In this document: piece by piece, positions 13,212-20,782 of the stretch | How positions within the stretch are numbered: the first letter of the stretch is position 1 | How the letters are laid out: each line of letters opens with the position of its first letter | Origin: a virus | Virus record (IMG/VR): IMGVR_UViG_3300017956_006293 | Coordinates: 1-24,704 of that record | Length of the DNA: 24,704 nt | Direction: 5' to 3' (one strand) | Translations under genes and position numbers: made by a program | Notes under the pieces: model-generated | What the model was told of the DNA's origin: nothing | What the model saw: the letters and a program-made list of their open reading frames with translations, nothing else | Database searches by the model: none

Positions 13212-15402
13212 CTTAGGCTTAATCGCTCTTGCTTTTATCACATCTTGTCCAGAGCAACCCGTACCCACTGAGTATGACGCAGGCACGATAGTTCGTCTAA
13301 ATCCTACACCTTCTACACCTCACGATGCTGGCCCGACTTACACACCTGCGCCTTATGATGCAGGTCCGGCGGTAACCTTAGATTCAGTCACTCCTCCAAC
13401 AGGTCCGGTGCAGGGAGGTGTAAGAGTTAGACTGAGAGGACAAGGATTCGCGCCTGACTCTGTCGTGATCGTTAACGGAACAGATGCAACAGATATCTTC
13501 GTCACAAACAATCGAATCATCACATTCAGGCTGCCGCCAGGACAAGCAGGCCAGGCAGAGATAGTAGTACATAACAGTCTAGGCACAGCCGCTACCACAG
13601 ACTTTGAGTATATCGATGAACACGCACCTCAAGTCCACCCTAGTCGAGGATCTATCTCAGGAGGAACTTACGTAACAATATTCAAAGAAGGCGTTGGAGA
13701 TGAGAATGCCACGGTTCTTTTTGCAGGGATGATGGCAACAGTTGTCGATGCGCCTGATGACAACACGCTAAATGTGTACACTCCGCAAGGTATGCGCGGA
13801 TTCGCAGATATCAGCATCGACGCTAACGGAAATCAGTCAACCATCTCAGGTGGGTTTGAGTACTACGATCCTACGTTTATCACAGGCGGAGTGCATGGAG
13901 GTGTTGTAGACGGAGCTTTCAACGTTAAAGTCTTGACCATAATTCAGGGAGAGAGAGTGCCGATTCCTGAGGCAGTTGTTTGGCTTGGGCTAGAACCGAA
14001 CCCAGAACGTGTTATGCTTACTGATGTCAATGGCTTAGCAACGCTGTCAGGAGCAGATGTCTATGGTGCTCAAACGGTAACGATCGCAGCGAACTACTGT
14101 GATACTGAGACTTACATTGAGGTGCCAGCAGAAGATCTCACAGTTTACTTGCTGTGTAACTTTCCGTCACCCCCATCTTCAGGAAGCCCACCACCACGAC
14201 CACCGGTAATCTTTCCACGAATCATGGGCACGGTAACAGGATTCTCAAAGGCACTCTTTGATCCGTACACGCTGGGCCCGAATGAGAGAGCGTTCGGTTT
14301 CATCGATCTTACGCAGCGCAACATCTTTAGCAGAAAGACACCGAAGGCAACAGCGTGGGAGCAACCTGTTCCGGAAGGAGGCCGTCCTTGCACGTGGTTC
14401 TCGACTGGTAACTGCATCACAGTATTTGGCAATGACACCATCTTCCAGGACAATGCAACATTTGACTTCATCACGGTTCCAGGCAGGTACGCTCTGGTCG
14501 CTTTCACAGGCGTTATCAATATCCGGACGCAAGAAATTAGAGATGTTAGACAGATGGGCATCACTCGAGGTATTAACGCAGTGTTCGGTGAGACAGTGTC
14601 AGATGTTGTCATCAACCTAGAGTATGACTTGCAGAGATCTACGCTAATCACACTGCCAAACGCTCCGTTTCGACCGGATGGCCGAGAAGGACCCACTCAT
14701 ACCAAAGTCTCGTCTTTCCTAGATTTCGGAGGAGAAGGTGTGTATCATCTAAGCACGCAGACAAATGATAGACCTCACTTGCTGGTTGAGAGTCTGCCTT
14801 CCATCTCAGGCCAGCAGATCACCTTCTACGCAGGAACATTCACGAGAGAGTGGGATCCGAACTACGACAACTTGGTGCCTTGCCGCATGCACCCAGATTG
14901 CCAGCCTGGGCAAACTTGCGTCGAGGGAGAAAGAGGATTGTCTTGTCACGGTAACTACGCTTACAATGAACCCTACAGCGCGATCATCAGGTCAGCGCAG
15001 GGTGAGCTTCGATCAGGAGCAGAGATGGGTGAGATGGTGCAGTTTCCTGATATGGTGAGTCCACGACCCGGTGAGTACTTGTCAAACAGAATGTTTAGGT
15101 GGCGTACCAGCCCGATCACGGTGCCACCGTCTATCTACATGATCACGATGGCTGAGGTCTCCACCGGAAATCAGTGGAGAGTTTACGTGCCGGGGCACTT
15201 GACCAAGTTTAGACTGCCTCACTTTCCTCCGGGAGGTTTTGGCGGAGCAGTTGAGACGCCTAGTTCTGGCGTCTTCATGTTCAGGATGGTCACTGCCCTG
15301 ATTCCGGGATTCAACTACGGACAGTGGGATTTGAACGAGGTTGCATCTCACAACCGACGTGCCTGGACCCAAGAGATCTCAGTATTTACCCTTGACAATT
15401 AA
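13162..15402 (+). CDS. large TIG-domain surface lipoprotein
   Basis: 746 residues. The signal peptide ends in lipobox ITSC (Cys29). A Pro/Thr-rich stalk holds three 'DAG' repeats (YDAG, HDAG, YDAG between 38 and 68). Two IPT/TIG immunoglobulin-like domains follow: about 71-151 (TPPTGPVQGGVRVRLRGQGF) and 155-236 (PSRGSISGGTYVTI). Then come a carboxypeptidase-regulatory-like beta domain (about 255-340; AVVWLGLEPNP), a Pro-rich linker (SGSPPPRPP), and a long unassigned beta-rich region with a Cys-rich segment (CRMHPDCQPGQTC). It has the look of a myxobacterial/deltaproteobacterial surface protein. AGGA precedes ATG 13162; ATG 13189 would also keep a signal peptide. It is likely displayed on the infected or carrier cell surface. 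Adhesion or receptor masking is inferred. Confidence 0.82.
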   Translation: MKKNPLISRMSIFTTISLGLIALAFITSCPEQPVPTEYDAGTIVRLNPTPSTPHDAGPTYTPAPYDAGPAVTLDSVTPPTGPVQGGVRVRLRGQGFAPDSVVIVNGTDATDIFVTNNRIITFRLPPGQAGQAEIVVHNSLGTAATTDFEYIDEHAPQVHPSRGSISGGTYVTIFKEGVGDENATVLFAGMMATVVDAPDDNTLNVYTPQGMRGFADISIDANGNQSTISGGFEYYDPTFITGGVHGGVVDGAFNVKVLTIIQGERVPIPEAVVWLGLEPNPERVMLTDVNGLATLSGADVYGAQTVTIAANYCDTETYIEVPAEDLTVYLLCNFPSPPSSGSPPPRPPVIFPRIMGTVTGFSKALFDPYTLGPNERAFGFIDLTQRNIFSRKTPKATAWEQPVPEGGRPCTWFSTGNCITVFGNDTIFQDNATFDFITVPGRYALVAFTGVINIRTQEIRDVRQMGITRGINAVFGETVSDVVINLEYDLQRSTLITLPNAPFRPDGREGPTHTKVSSFLDFGGEGVYHLSTQTNDRPHLLVESLPSISGQQITFYAGTFTREWDPNYDNLVPCRMHPDCQPGQTCVEGERGLSCHGNYAYNEPYSAIIRSAQGELRSGAEMGEMVQFPDMVSPRPGEYLSNRMFRWRTSPITVPPSIYMITMAEVSTGNQWRVYVPGHLTKFRLPHFPPGGFGGAVETPSSGVFMFRMVTALIPGFNYGQWDLNEVASHNRRAWTQEISVFTLDN

Positions 15403-15420
15403 TGTGTTAAGAAATACTTA
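15392..15420 (+). promoter_or_regulatory. sigma70-like promoter for the PG-binding gene
   Basis: TTGACA at 15392-15397, a 17-base spacer, and TACTTA at 15415-15420. The -35 is a perfect hexamer and the spacing ideal. It overlaps the last codons of the lipoprotein gene and reads into the gene at 15444. The same ATACTTAT string occurs just before the tRNA gene (3965-3972). Confidence 0.55.
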
Positions 15421-15443
15421 TAGTCAGCATAAGGAGTGCAACT

Positions 15444-16400
15444 ATGTCTACATTTGACCGCTGGAATAAGATGGCAGGACTTCTCAATGAGTCTGCTGAA
15501 CCACAACAAACTGTTGAAGCTGAGGAAACACAGACTTCTACGATGAACGAGTCTGATCTCCGCGGGATGATCGCAGAACTCGCGAAGGGGATGCTGAGCG
15601 AAGGAATGCTTGACTTCATCAAGAAGGGCGACAGCATGGGTGCTGTATTCGACCCTGCAGCGCTCTGGTCTCCTGTTAAGCAAATGCAGTGGGGACTCGG
15701 TCTCCTGGGGTACCTTGATGCTGATAGCTTTAGAGACATTGACGGCAAGTTTGGCCCAAAGACAAAAAAGGCGGTTGAAAGATTCCAGAAGCAGATGGGG
15801 CTGAAACCTGACGGTGTTTGGGGCCCTAAAACAAACGCAGCTTTCGTGAAAGCTGTGAAAGGTCAAATCGATGCCGGGATGGATAATCCACGATTCGGTA
15901 CAATTACGGATCCTTCTCCGGGGCCTTCAAACTTGGGTACAGTAAATGCTACAAAACAGTGGCTTGAATCATGGTTGGAACACAGCGACCTTGACGGAAA
16001 AGTTCTTCGCATGGGTCGCACGAGAAACAAAAGAGCTCCTGCTGCACCCAAAGCTCCTGAAGCTCCAGCATCTGATATGACAGTTGCTGCAGCAGACGAA
16101 GATGACTTCTTTGATTTCTTGAAAGATCTCCCAGAAGATCCTTCTTTTGAAGAGATTGCTGCAGCTCGAGGTGCGGCCGCAGCAAAAGCACTTATTGGTG
16201 AGCCAGCACCTGGTGATGAGCCAGAAGATTCAGATGTAACTCTTCCAGGTATGCCAGACGTTTTCGCTCGTGGACTTAAGTTTACCAATGTTTACGGTGA
16301 AAAAGTTTTGGATATTTCAAGAGATGATTACGAAAAAGCAGGCATCTCCAAGGCCGATCTGGCAAGAGCGAATAACGTAGACAAGGTGATGATCTCTTAA
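15444..16400 (+). CDS. peptidoglycan-binding domain protein
   Basis: 318 residues. The N-terminus (STFDRWNKMAGLLNESAE) and a following helix (NESDLRGMIAELAKGML) lead to a PG_binding_1 domain at about 76-137 (QMQWGLGLLGYLDAD, DGKFGPKTKKAVERFQ, PDGVWGPKTNAAF). The remaining 180 residues are Ala/Pro/Asp-rich, partly disordered, and have no catalytic motif I can name. No signal peptide, so it may be a virion- or endolysin-associated wall-binding protein. The domain is a paralogue of the one in the muramidase fusion. AAGGAG precedes the ATG, and the gene has its own promoter. Confidence 0.8.
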   Translation: MSTFDRWNKMAGLLNESAEPQQTVEAEETQTSTMNESDLRGMIAELAKGMLSEGMLDFIKKGDSMGAVFDPAALWSPVKQMQWGLGLLGYLDADSFRDIDGKFGPKTKKAVERFQKQMGLKPDGVWGPKTNAAFVKAVKGQIDAGMDNPRFGTITDPSPGPSNLGTVNATKQWLESWLEHSDLDGKVLRMGRTRNKRAPAAPKAPEAPASDMTVAAADEDDFFDFLKDLPEDPSFEEIAAARGAAAAKALIGEPAPGDEPEDSDVTLPGMPDVFARGLKFTNVYGEKVLDISRDDYEKAGISKADLARANNVDKVMIS

Positions 16401-16403
16401 AAA

Positions 16404-16422
16404 AGATTTTCTCTTAAAATCT
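16404..16422. terminator. weak hairpin, possible terminator
   Basis: AGATTTT-CTCTT-AAAATCT forms a 7-bp AT-rich stem right after the stop at 16400. An A-run precedes it, so a T-run follows only on the minus strand. As a plus-strand terminator it lacks the U-tract. Position favours a terminator; composition does not. Confidence 0.3.
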
Positions 16423-16445
16423 GTGTAAATTATACATTGCTATAG

Positions 16446-16451
16446 TATAAT
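16446..16451 (+). promoter_or_regulatory. -10-like TATAAT before the M23 peptidase gene
   Basis: A perfect TATAAT 18 bases before the ATG of the gene at 16470, in a 69-base gap. No TTGACA-like -35 is seen; the base run at 17-base spacing is GTGTAA. The same isolated TATAAT occurs before other genes in this window (1365, 2662, 3641, 24169). Confidence 0.4.
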
Positions 16452-16469
16452 AGTGGCGAGGAGGAACAA

Positions 16470-17000
16470 ATGGTTCTCGCTACTTTTCTAATTCTGTCGT
16501 CGCCTACGGGCACTGTTTCAATGCAAGCAGTCACCATCAAGTCCGAGAAAGACTTTGACTGCAAGACCCCGATCGACTACCGATTCGGAAGGATTACTTC
16601 TCACATCGGAGTCCGGGACAATCCGTGGGGCCCGGGCAAGAAGTTTCATCACGGCATCGACATCGGAGCAGATGAAGGTGTCAAGATCAGAGCAGTTGCT
16701 GACGGTTACGTTTACTTCGCTCGGATGTCTAAGCGAGGAGGCGGACTGCAAGTTAATGTCCGTGCACCTAACAACCTGAAGTTCAAGTACTCTCACATGT
16801 CAGAGATTCTTGTGAAAGAGGGTACGCGGGTCGTAGCAGGTCAAGTCATCGGACGTGTTGGTAGCACGGGAAGATCGATGGGTCCGCACCTTCACCTGGA
16901 GATCTACTGGAACAAGGGAAGAAACACGAGTGACTTCCTCGATCCCAGGCAGTTTGTTTGCAAGTACCGCGAAAACATTTGGAAGAAGCACTCGCACTGA
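16470..17000 (+). CDS. M23-family zinc endopeptidase (LytM/lysostaphin-like)
   Basis: 176 residues. A short hydrophobic N-terminus (VLATFLILSSPTGTVSMQA) looks like a signal peptide. The M23 core has all expected residues: His60 and Asp64 in HHGID, catalytic His109 in YSHM, and HLHLE with the zinc ligand His142. These enzymes cut peptide cross-bridges of peptidoglycan. A terminal Cys164 and basic end follow. A strong GAGGAGG precedes the ATG. The stop overlaps the ligase ATG by one base. Together with the SLT, muramidase and PG-binding proteins it forms a broad wall-degrading set. Confidence 0.9.
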   Translation: MVLATFLILSSPTGTVSMQAVTIKSEKDFDCKTPIDYRFGRITSHIGVRDNPWGPGKKFHHGIDIGADEGVKIRAVADGYVYFARMSKRGGGLQVNVRAPNNLKFKYSHMSEILVKEGTRVVAGQVIGRVGSTGRSMGPHLHLEIYWNKGRNTSDFLDPRQFVCKYRENIWKKHSH

Positions 17001-18286
17001 TGAATACACTCTCACGTTTTATCGAAGACATGGCAGCAACCTCTTCAGTACTAGATAAAGTTGCACTACTAGAATCCTCAGACGAGCTCACACGAAAAGC
17101 GCTTTACTACACTTACAATCCTTACTTGCAGTATCACATCGGTGTGAAGAACCTGCAGAAGAGATCTGATCTTTGCGACGACACGTGTGACTACCAAGAT
17201 GTGTTTGACCTGCTTGACGCATTGAATGCACGAGAGATCACAGGTCACAAAGCACTCTCACAGACCAACGCATTCTTGCAGGAAAACCCGGAGTGGAAAG
17301 ACATTTTAAATCTCATCCTCGATCGCAACCTGAAGATCCGAGCATCTGAGAAGCTTATTAACAGAGCGTGTGACAATCTCATTCCCACGTTCGACGTAGC
17401 ATTGGCAAACTCGTATGATGAGAAGACTGCTAAGAAAGTTGATTTCGAAAATCAAGTCTGGGTGGTGTCCCGAAAACTTGACGGAGTTAGATGTCTCGTT
17501 ATGGTAGATGAGAACGGTCACGCCACTTCATGGGCACGTTCCGGCAAGCAGTTCCAGACTTTGCGGAAGGTGGAAGAGGAGATCGAAGCACTCGGTGTGA
17601 CCAACGTTGTCTATGACGGCGAGATGTGTTTAGTCGATGAGCACGGCAACGAGGACTTCCAGAGCATGATGAAGCAGATCCGACGCAAGGATCACACGGT
17701 CGAGAACGGCCTGTTTCAGATCTTCGACATGATCGACCTGCCTGATTTCCAAGCAGGCGTGTCCGAGGACGGGTTCCTCACGAGGTTGGGTAGATTAGCT
17801 GACACCCTCCGAGGAGCTGATCACAAGCACTTGGCAATACTGGGCCAGCAGCGCCTCACGGATCACGAGGACTTCCAGAAGTGGCGCCAGGAAGCCCAGG
17901 ATGCTGGCTGGGAAGGTTTAATGCTGCGACTTGATACCACATATAAAGGTAAGCGGTCGAAGGACATTCTGAAGGTTAAGACAATGCACGACGCCGAGTA
18001 TCGAGTTGAAGGTACGGCATTTGGTCCGTTTCGATACGTGAAGGACGGCAAGGAAGTAGAAGAGCAAATGCTGTCAGCTGTCTTTGTCAAGCACAAGGGT
18101 AACACGGTCCGAGTGGGCAGTGGGTTCACGATTGAGCAGCGGCAACATTTTATGAATCATCCTGAAGATATCATGAACAAAGTGATCACCGTGCAGTATT
18201 TTGAAGAGAGCCAAAACCAAGACGGCGAATATAGCCTGCGGTTTCCGGTCATGAAAGTGATTCACGGTGATGAACGGACTTGTTAA
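17000..18286 (+). CDS. ATP-dependent DNA ligase
   Basis: 428 residues from the ATG at 17000, which overlaps the previous TGA by one base. The nucleotidyltransferase motifs are complete: motif I SRKLDGVR with the AMP-accepting Lys159, motif III VYDGEM (204-209), motif IV EGLMLR (305-310) and motif V DILKVK (322-327). An OB-fold region follows with the late FPVMKV. The N-terminal 130 residues form a helical domain as in T4-like and related phage ligases. The enzyme seals nicks using ATP, during phage replication or after UvdE and glycosylase repair. Host bacteria normally use NAD-dependent LigA, so an ATP ligase fits a phage or accessory origin. Confidence 0.92.
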   Translation: MNTLSRFIEDMAATSSVLDKVALLESSDELTRKALYYTYNPYLQYHIGVKNLQKRSDLCDDTCDYQDVFDLLDALNAREITGHKALSQTNAFLQENPEWKDILNLILDRNLKIRASEKLINRACDNLIPTFDVALANSYDEKTAKKVDFENQVWVVSRKLDGVRCLVMVDENGHATSWARSGKQFQTLRKVEEEIEALGVTNVVYDGEMCLVDEHGNEDFQSMMKQIRRKDHTVENGLFQIFDMIDLPDFQAGVSEDGFLTRLGRLADTLRGADHKHLAILGQQRLTDHEDFQKWRQEAQDAGWEGLMLRLDTTYKGKRSKDILKVKTMHDAEYRVEGTAFGPFRYVKDGKEVEEQMLSAVFVKHKGNTVRVGSGFTIEQRQHFMNHPEDIMNKVITVQYFEESQNQDGEYSLRFPVMKVIHGDERTC

Positions 18287-18462
18287 TGAGTAATGACGAA
18301 CTTCAACGTTTAAAGGCTAAGAATAGCAGTCTCGAAAAAGAAAACAAGCAGCTAAGAGAAAAAATTAAAGAGCTGTCAGCAGAGCTTTTTGTAAAGCTAC
18401 AAACAGGATATCAAGTCTCTAAGAGTCCTGATGAAACAACTACATTGCACATGGACTTATAA
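18286..18462 (+). CDS. small coiled-coil protein
   Basis: 58 residues. Positions 5-40 form a leucine-zipper-like coiled coil (LQRLKAKNSSLEKENKQLRE), with a short disordered tail. ATG 18286 overlaps the ligase stop by one base; a TTG at 18280 would add two residues. Probably a dimer. Family unknown. The next gene follows after 9 nt with its own strong AAGGAG. Confidence 0.55.
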   Translation: MSNDELQRLKAKNSSLEKENKQLREKIKELSAELFVKLQTGYQVSKSPDETTTLHMDL

Positions 18463-18471
18463 GGAGAAAAA

Positions 18472-18900
18472 ATGAGCGCAGTAGAAAACGGAAACACAGT
18501 CAGTGTCCACTATCGTGGCACCCTTAACGACGGCACGGAGTTTGATAGCTCTCATAGTCGCGGCGAACCCCTGACCTTTCAAGTAGGAGCAGGCCAGATG
18601 ATCAGCGGATTTGATGCTGCACTGCCCGGCATGACGGTTGGAGAGACAAAGAACATCACTCTCACTCCTGACCAAGCGTATGGTGAAGTGAATGCGGATG
18701 CTTTCGTTGATATCTCGAAGGAGAACTTCCCGGACGACTTTGAGTACGTTGAAGGCGGCATGATTCAGGGTATGGGCCCTACTGGTCCTGTTGTTGGTAC
18801 GATCGTTGAAGTCAAGGAGACCGCAGTCAACATCAACTTCAATCACCCGATGGCTGGCAAGGATCTCAACTTCGAGATCGAGCTGGTTGAGATTCAGTAG
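18472..18900 (+). CDS. SlyD-type FKBP peptidyl-prolyl isomerase
   Basis: 142 residues with the FKBP core split by an insert-in-flap chaperone domain, as in SlyD: VSVHYRGTLNDGTEFDSS (10-27), GQMISGFDAALPGMTVGE (41-58), the IF domain at about 68-120, then INFNHPMAGKDLNFEIELVE (120-140). The C-terminal His-rich metal tail of E. coli SlyD is absent. It catalyses proline isomerisation and holds unfolded chains, working in the cytoplasm alongside DnaJ. TAAGGAG precedes the ATG. Symbol withheld because SlyD-like proteins have many paralogues. Confidence 0.92.
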   Translation: MSAVENGNTVSVHYRGTLNDGTEFDSSHSRGEPLTFQVGAGQMISGFDAALPGMTVGETKNITLTPDQAYGEVNADAFVDISKENFPDDFEYVEGGMIQGMGPTGPVVGTIVEVKETAVNINFNHPMAGKDLNFEIELVEIQ

Positions 18901-18912
18901 CAAAGGAATCTC

Positions 18913-19539
18913 ATGTTTAAGACGGTAATGATCGATCCTCCCTGGAAGAAGAGCACAGGTGGTGTTGGGCACAAATCTTTGCAGCCCTCAACTCACTATG
19001 ACGTCCAGACCAGGGAGGAGATCGTTGCTACTCTAAAGCGATGGTTTGAGGAATACGGAGTGGCACCGGAAGCACACATGTACATGTGGGCTGTTAACTC
19101 TTTCACAGCAGGAAAAGACCAGGGTATTATCCCAGCGCTAGATGTGATTGAGCGCCTGGGCTTTACTCCGATCACTCTCATTCCTTGGGTTAAGAGCAAC
19201 GTGGGTAGCCCAACCCCCTACGGCATGCGCTACACGGAGATGTGCATCTTCGCTGTGCGTTACGACAAAGGGAAGGGTAAGAACACGAGGTATAGTGGTA
19301 CTGACGATCCCGAGAATGTTGTGAATGGAAAAGGATTGTGCTCATCCAAGGATTATCTCATCGCGCCACGTCGTGAACACTCAAGAAAACCTGAGGAGTT
19401 CTTTGATTTTGTCGAACAGAGAAGTGTTGGACCCTACTTAGAACTTTACTCGAGAACGGAACGTCCAGGATGGACGACCGATGGAAAGGAAGCAGGAAAA
19501 TGGAAAATCCTAAAAGACAACCAAGTCCTCGACGATTAG
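18913..19539 (+). CDS. MT-A70 family adenine methyltransferase
   Basis: 208 residues. DPPW (8-11, in TVMIDPPWKK) is the catalytic motif of MT-A70-type N6-adenine methyltransferases. MYMWAVNSF, LIPWVKSN, YTEMCIFAVRY and later APRREHSRKPEEFFDFVE are typical blocks of the fold. Phage and bacterial members usually methylate adenine in DNA, often to evade restriction; RNA cannot be excluded. AAAGGA precedes the ATG. No restriction partner is visible, so it acts alone. Its last 40 nt overlap the next gene. Confidence 0.9.
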   Translation: MFKTVMIDPPWKKSTGGVGHKSLQPSTHYDVQTREEIVATLKRWFEEYGVAPEAHMYMWAVNSFTAGKDQGIIPALDVIERLGFTPITLIPWVKSNVGSPTPYGMRYTEMCIFAVRYDKGKGKNTRYSGTDDPENVVNGKGLCSSKDYLIAPRREHSRKPEEFFDFVEQRSVGPYLELYSRTERPGWTTDGKEAGKWKILKDNQVLDD

Positions 19540-19742
19540 TCTATTTCGGTATTTTCGCGCTGTTTTTAGTAACAGTGTTAATCTTCAGATCTCAGAATCT
19601 ACCTCAAGATAGTTTTGCTACAGATACAGCTTTTATAAATGCTATTGAAGTGAACCTGGAAGAAGAGCAGGCAGGCGTCGAGGATGATTTGCCACCTTGG
19701 GCGCTTGATGAGATGAGTTACGGAGATGCCGAAGAGGACTAA
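19500..19742 (+). CDS. single-pass membrane protein with acidic tail
   Basis: 80 residues from the ATG at 19500 (the frame is open to 19470). A basic head (NPKRQPSPRR) is followed by one membrane helix (LVYFGIFALFLVTVLIF) and an acidic tail rich in Glu/Asp ending GDAEED. The topology is probably N-in, C-out. AAGGAAGCAGGA upstream overlaps the methyltransferase end. Family unknown. Confidence 0.6.
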   Translation: MENPKRQPSPRRLVYFGIFALFLVTVLIFRSQNLPQDSFATDTAFINAIEVNLEEEQAGVEDDLPPWALDEMSYGDAEED

Positions 19743-19947
19743 GTTTTTCCCTGGCGACCTGATCAAAGATTTGGGATCAGGTAAGCATGGAGTCGTCATA
19801 AAATTTCTTCACACCTGGCCTATTGTAAAAGCTCAAAGAACAGGTGATAATGTGAGAGATATGTACGAAGTTCTTTTGAGCAACGGAACAAAGGCATACT
19901 TGAAGCATGATGCCATGATAAGAGTTGAGAATGCTGTCGACAGGTGA
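19726..19947 (+). CDS. SH3/KOW-like small protein (GDLI variant)
   Basis: 73 residues: FFPGDLIKDLGSGKHGVVIKF, then MYEVLLSNGTKAYLKHDAMIRVE. The KOW-like 'G-x-V' after a short loop and the closing 'I/L..VE' strand are clear. It overlaps both neighbours (17 nt each) and is first in the dense GDLV array that runs to 24131. Function unknown. Confidence 0.65.
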   Translation: MPKRTKFFPGDLIKDLGSGKHGVVIKFLHTWPIVKAQRTGDNVRDMYEVLLSNGTKAYLKHDAMIRVENAVDR

Positions 19948-20119
19948 CCTGGTTGAAGTGAAAATGGACTTGGGAAGCCCTTTCAATGGCAGGCTAGGCG
20001 TAGTATACTCAGTAAACAAGACAGCGCCATCAAATAGAGAATACACTGTATTTATCTCAATGGGTTTGTACGCTTTCTCACGAAGCGAACTAATTGATCT
20101 AAATGACAAAGAACGATAA
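19931..20119 (+). CDS. SH3/KOW-like small protein (GDLV family)
   Basis: 62 residues (MLSTGDLVEVKMD, FNGRLGVVYSV, YAFSRSELIDL), all three signature strands visible. The ATG at 19931 is preferred over TTG 19925 because the GDLV motif then sits at the usual distance from the start. Overlaps the preceding and following genes by 17 nt each. Directly adjacent to two more family members, so tandem duplication is likely. Confidence 0.62.
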   Translation: MLSTGDLVEVKMDLGSPFNGRLGVVYSVNKTAPSNREYTVFISMGLYAFSRSELIDLNDKER

Positions 20120-20330
20120 GTTTAAAGCTGGAGATTTGGTTCGATTTATAATTTTAAAGCGCCAAAATAAGGACTCCGGAAAACTAGGTTTTATTGCAGG
20201 ATTATCTCAGAAAAGACGGCCTCATAGAACTGATGTGTATTTTGTAAAGTTTCAAAATGAGGAAATCAGAGAAGTTGATGAGCGCTGGCTTGAGATAGCA
20301 CCCGATCTTGATGGTGAAAATATTGTGTAA
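20103..20330 (+). CDS. SH3/KOW-like small protein (GDLV family)
   Basis: 75 residues: FKAGDLVRFIILKRQ, GKLGFIAGLSQ, VYFVKFQNEEIREV, ERWLEIAPD. This is one of the clearest family members; the Trp-Leu-Glu closing strand matches the others. It is the third GDLV gene in a row. It ends 8 nt before the Fur-box-like sequence that precedes bfd. Confidence 0.65.
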   Translation: MTKNDKFKAGDLVRFIILKRQNKDSGKLGFIAGLSQKRRPHRTDVYFVKFQNEEIREVDERWLEIAPDLDGENIV

Positions 20331-20338
20331 ATATTTTT

Positions 20339-20357
20339 GATAATGATTATTATTAAC
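20339..20357. promoter_or_regulatory. Fur-box-like sequence upstream of bfd
   Basis: GATAATGATTATTATTAAC matches 16 of 19 bases of the classical Fur consensus GATAATGATAATCATTATC. It lies 13 bases before the TTG start of the bacterioferritin-associated ferredoxin gene, where bound Fur-Fe(II) would block initiation. In E. coli bfd is itself iron-repressed, so site and gene fit. AT-rich spacing could produce partial matches by chance, but a match this long next to an iron gene is unlikely to be accidental. Confidence 0.7.
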
Positions 20358-20370
20358 TCGGAGGTGCAAA

Positions 20371-20541
20371 TTGATTATCTGCGTCTGTAATGGAGTTTCT
20401 GATAGAAGCATTAAGAAAGCTGTCAAAGATGGCTGCGACGACTTTGTTGATCTCATGGAGATTCTAGGGATCGCTGATGAGTGCGGAACGTGCTTTGATG
20501 ATGCATATCGAGTGTTCGAAAAAGCGCTAAGTGATAGTTAG
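20371..20541 (+). CDS. bfd: bacterioferritin-associated ferredoxin (Bfd-like)
   Basis: 56 residues starting with TTG; CGGAGG ends 6 nt upstream. The [2Fe-2S] ligands are Cys4 and Cys6 (ICVCNGVSDRSIKKAV) and Cys38 and Cys41 (ADECGTCFDDA), at the same positions as in E. coli Bfd from memory. Bfd docks on bacterioferritin and passes electrons to the stored ferric core, releasing Fe(II). No ferritin, bacterioferritin or ferredoxin reductase lies in the window, so it would act on host bacterioferritin. A Fur-box-like sequence is directly upstream. Cys22 is an extra, non-conserved cysteine. This gene is easy to miss because of the TTG start and small size. Confidence 0.9.
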   Translation: MIICVCNGVSDRSIKKAVKDGCDDFVDLMEILGIADECGTCFDDAYRVFEKALSDS

Positions 20542-20569
20542 TAATGCAACTCTTTCTTAGGAGACGAAA

Positions 20570-20782
20570 ATGTCAGACAACAATCAAGTAATTGAGCACG
20601 AAATCGACGGCAAAAAGTACAAATTCAGTGGTCTGAGAAAAGACGATGAAGGAATTTTTGAATTCATTAATCCTGATGAAGAAAAACAGCTTGATGGTCT
20701 CGACCAAGTTCAAGTAGCGAAGGTCATCGCACAACTTTACGCAGAGCACTTGAGGCAGTTTCCTCCAGCAGATGAAGATTGA
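20570..20782 (+). CDS. hypothetical acidic 70-residue protein
   Basis: An acidic small protein (IEHEIDGKKYKFSGLRKDDEG, cut here to its first part IEHEIDGKKY) with a beta-hairpin-like start and a helix DQVQVAKVIAQLYAEHLRQF at the end. No Cys or membrane segment. AGGAG lies 8 nt before the ATG. It overlaps the next gene by 11 nt. It follows bfd by 28 nt and might share its iron-controlled transcript. Family unknown. Confidence 0.65.
   Translation: MSDNNQVIEHEIDGKKYKFSGLRKDDEGIFEFINPDEEKQLDGLDQVQVAKVIAQLYAEHLRQFPPADED

Noticed and set aside
14145-14696. Long open frame on the minus strand (183 codons) and other long frames opposite the TIG lipoprotein and the PG-binding gene
   Set aside because: They lie wholly opposite well-supported genes with domains, have no ribosome sites, and encode low-complexity protein without recognisable motifs.
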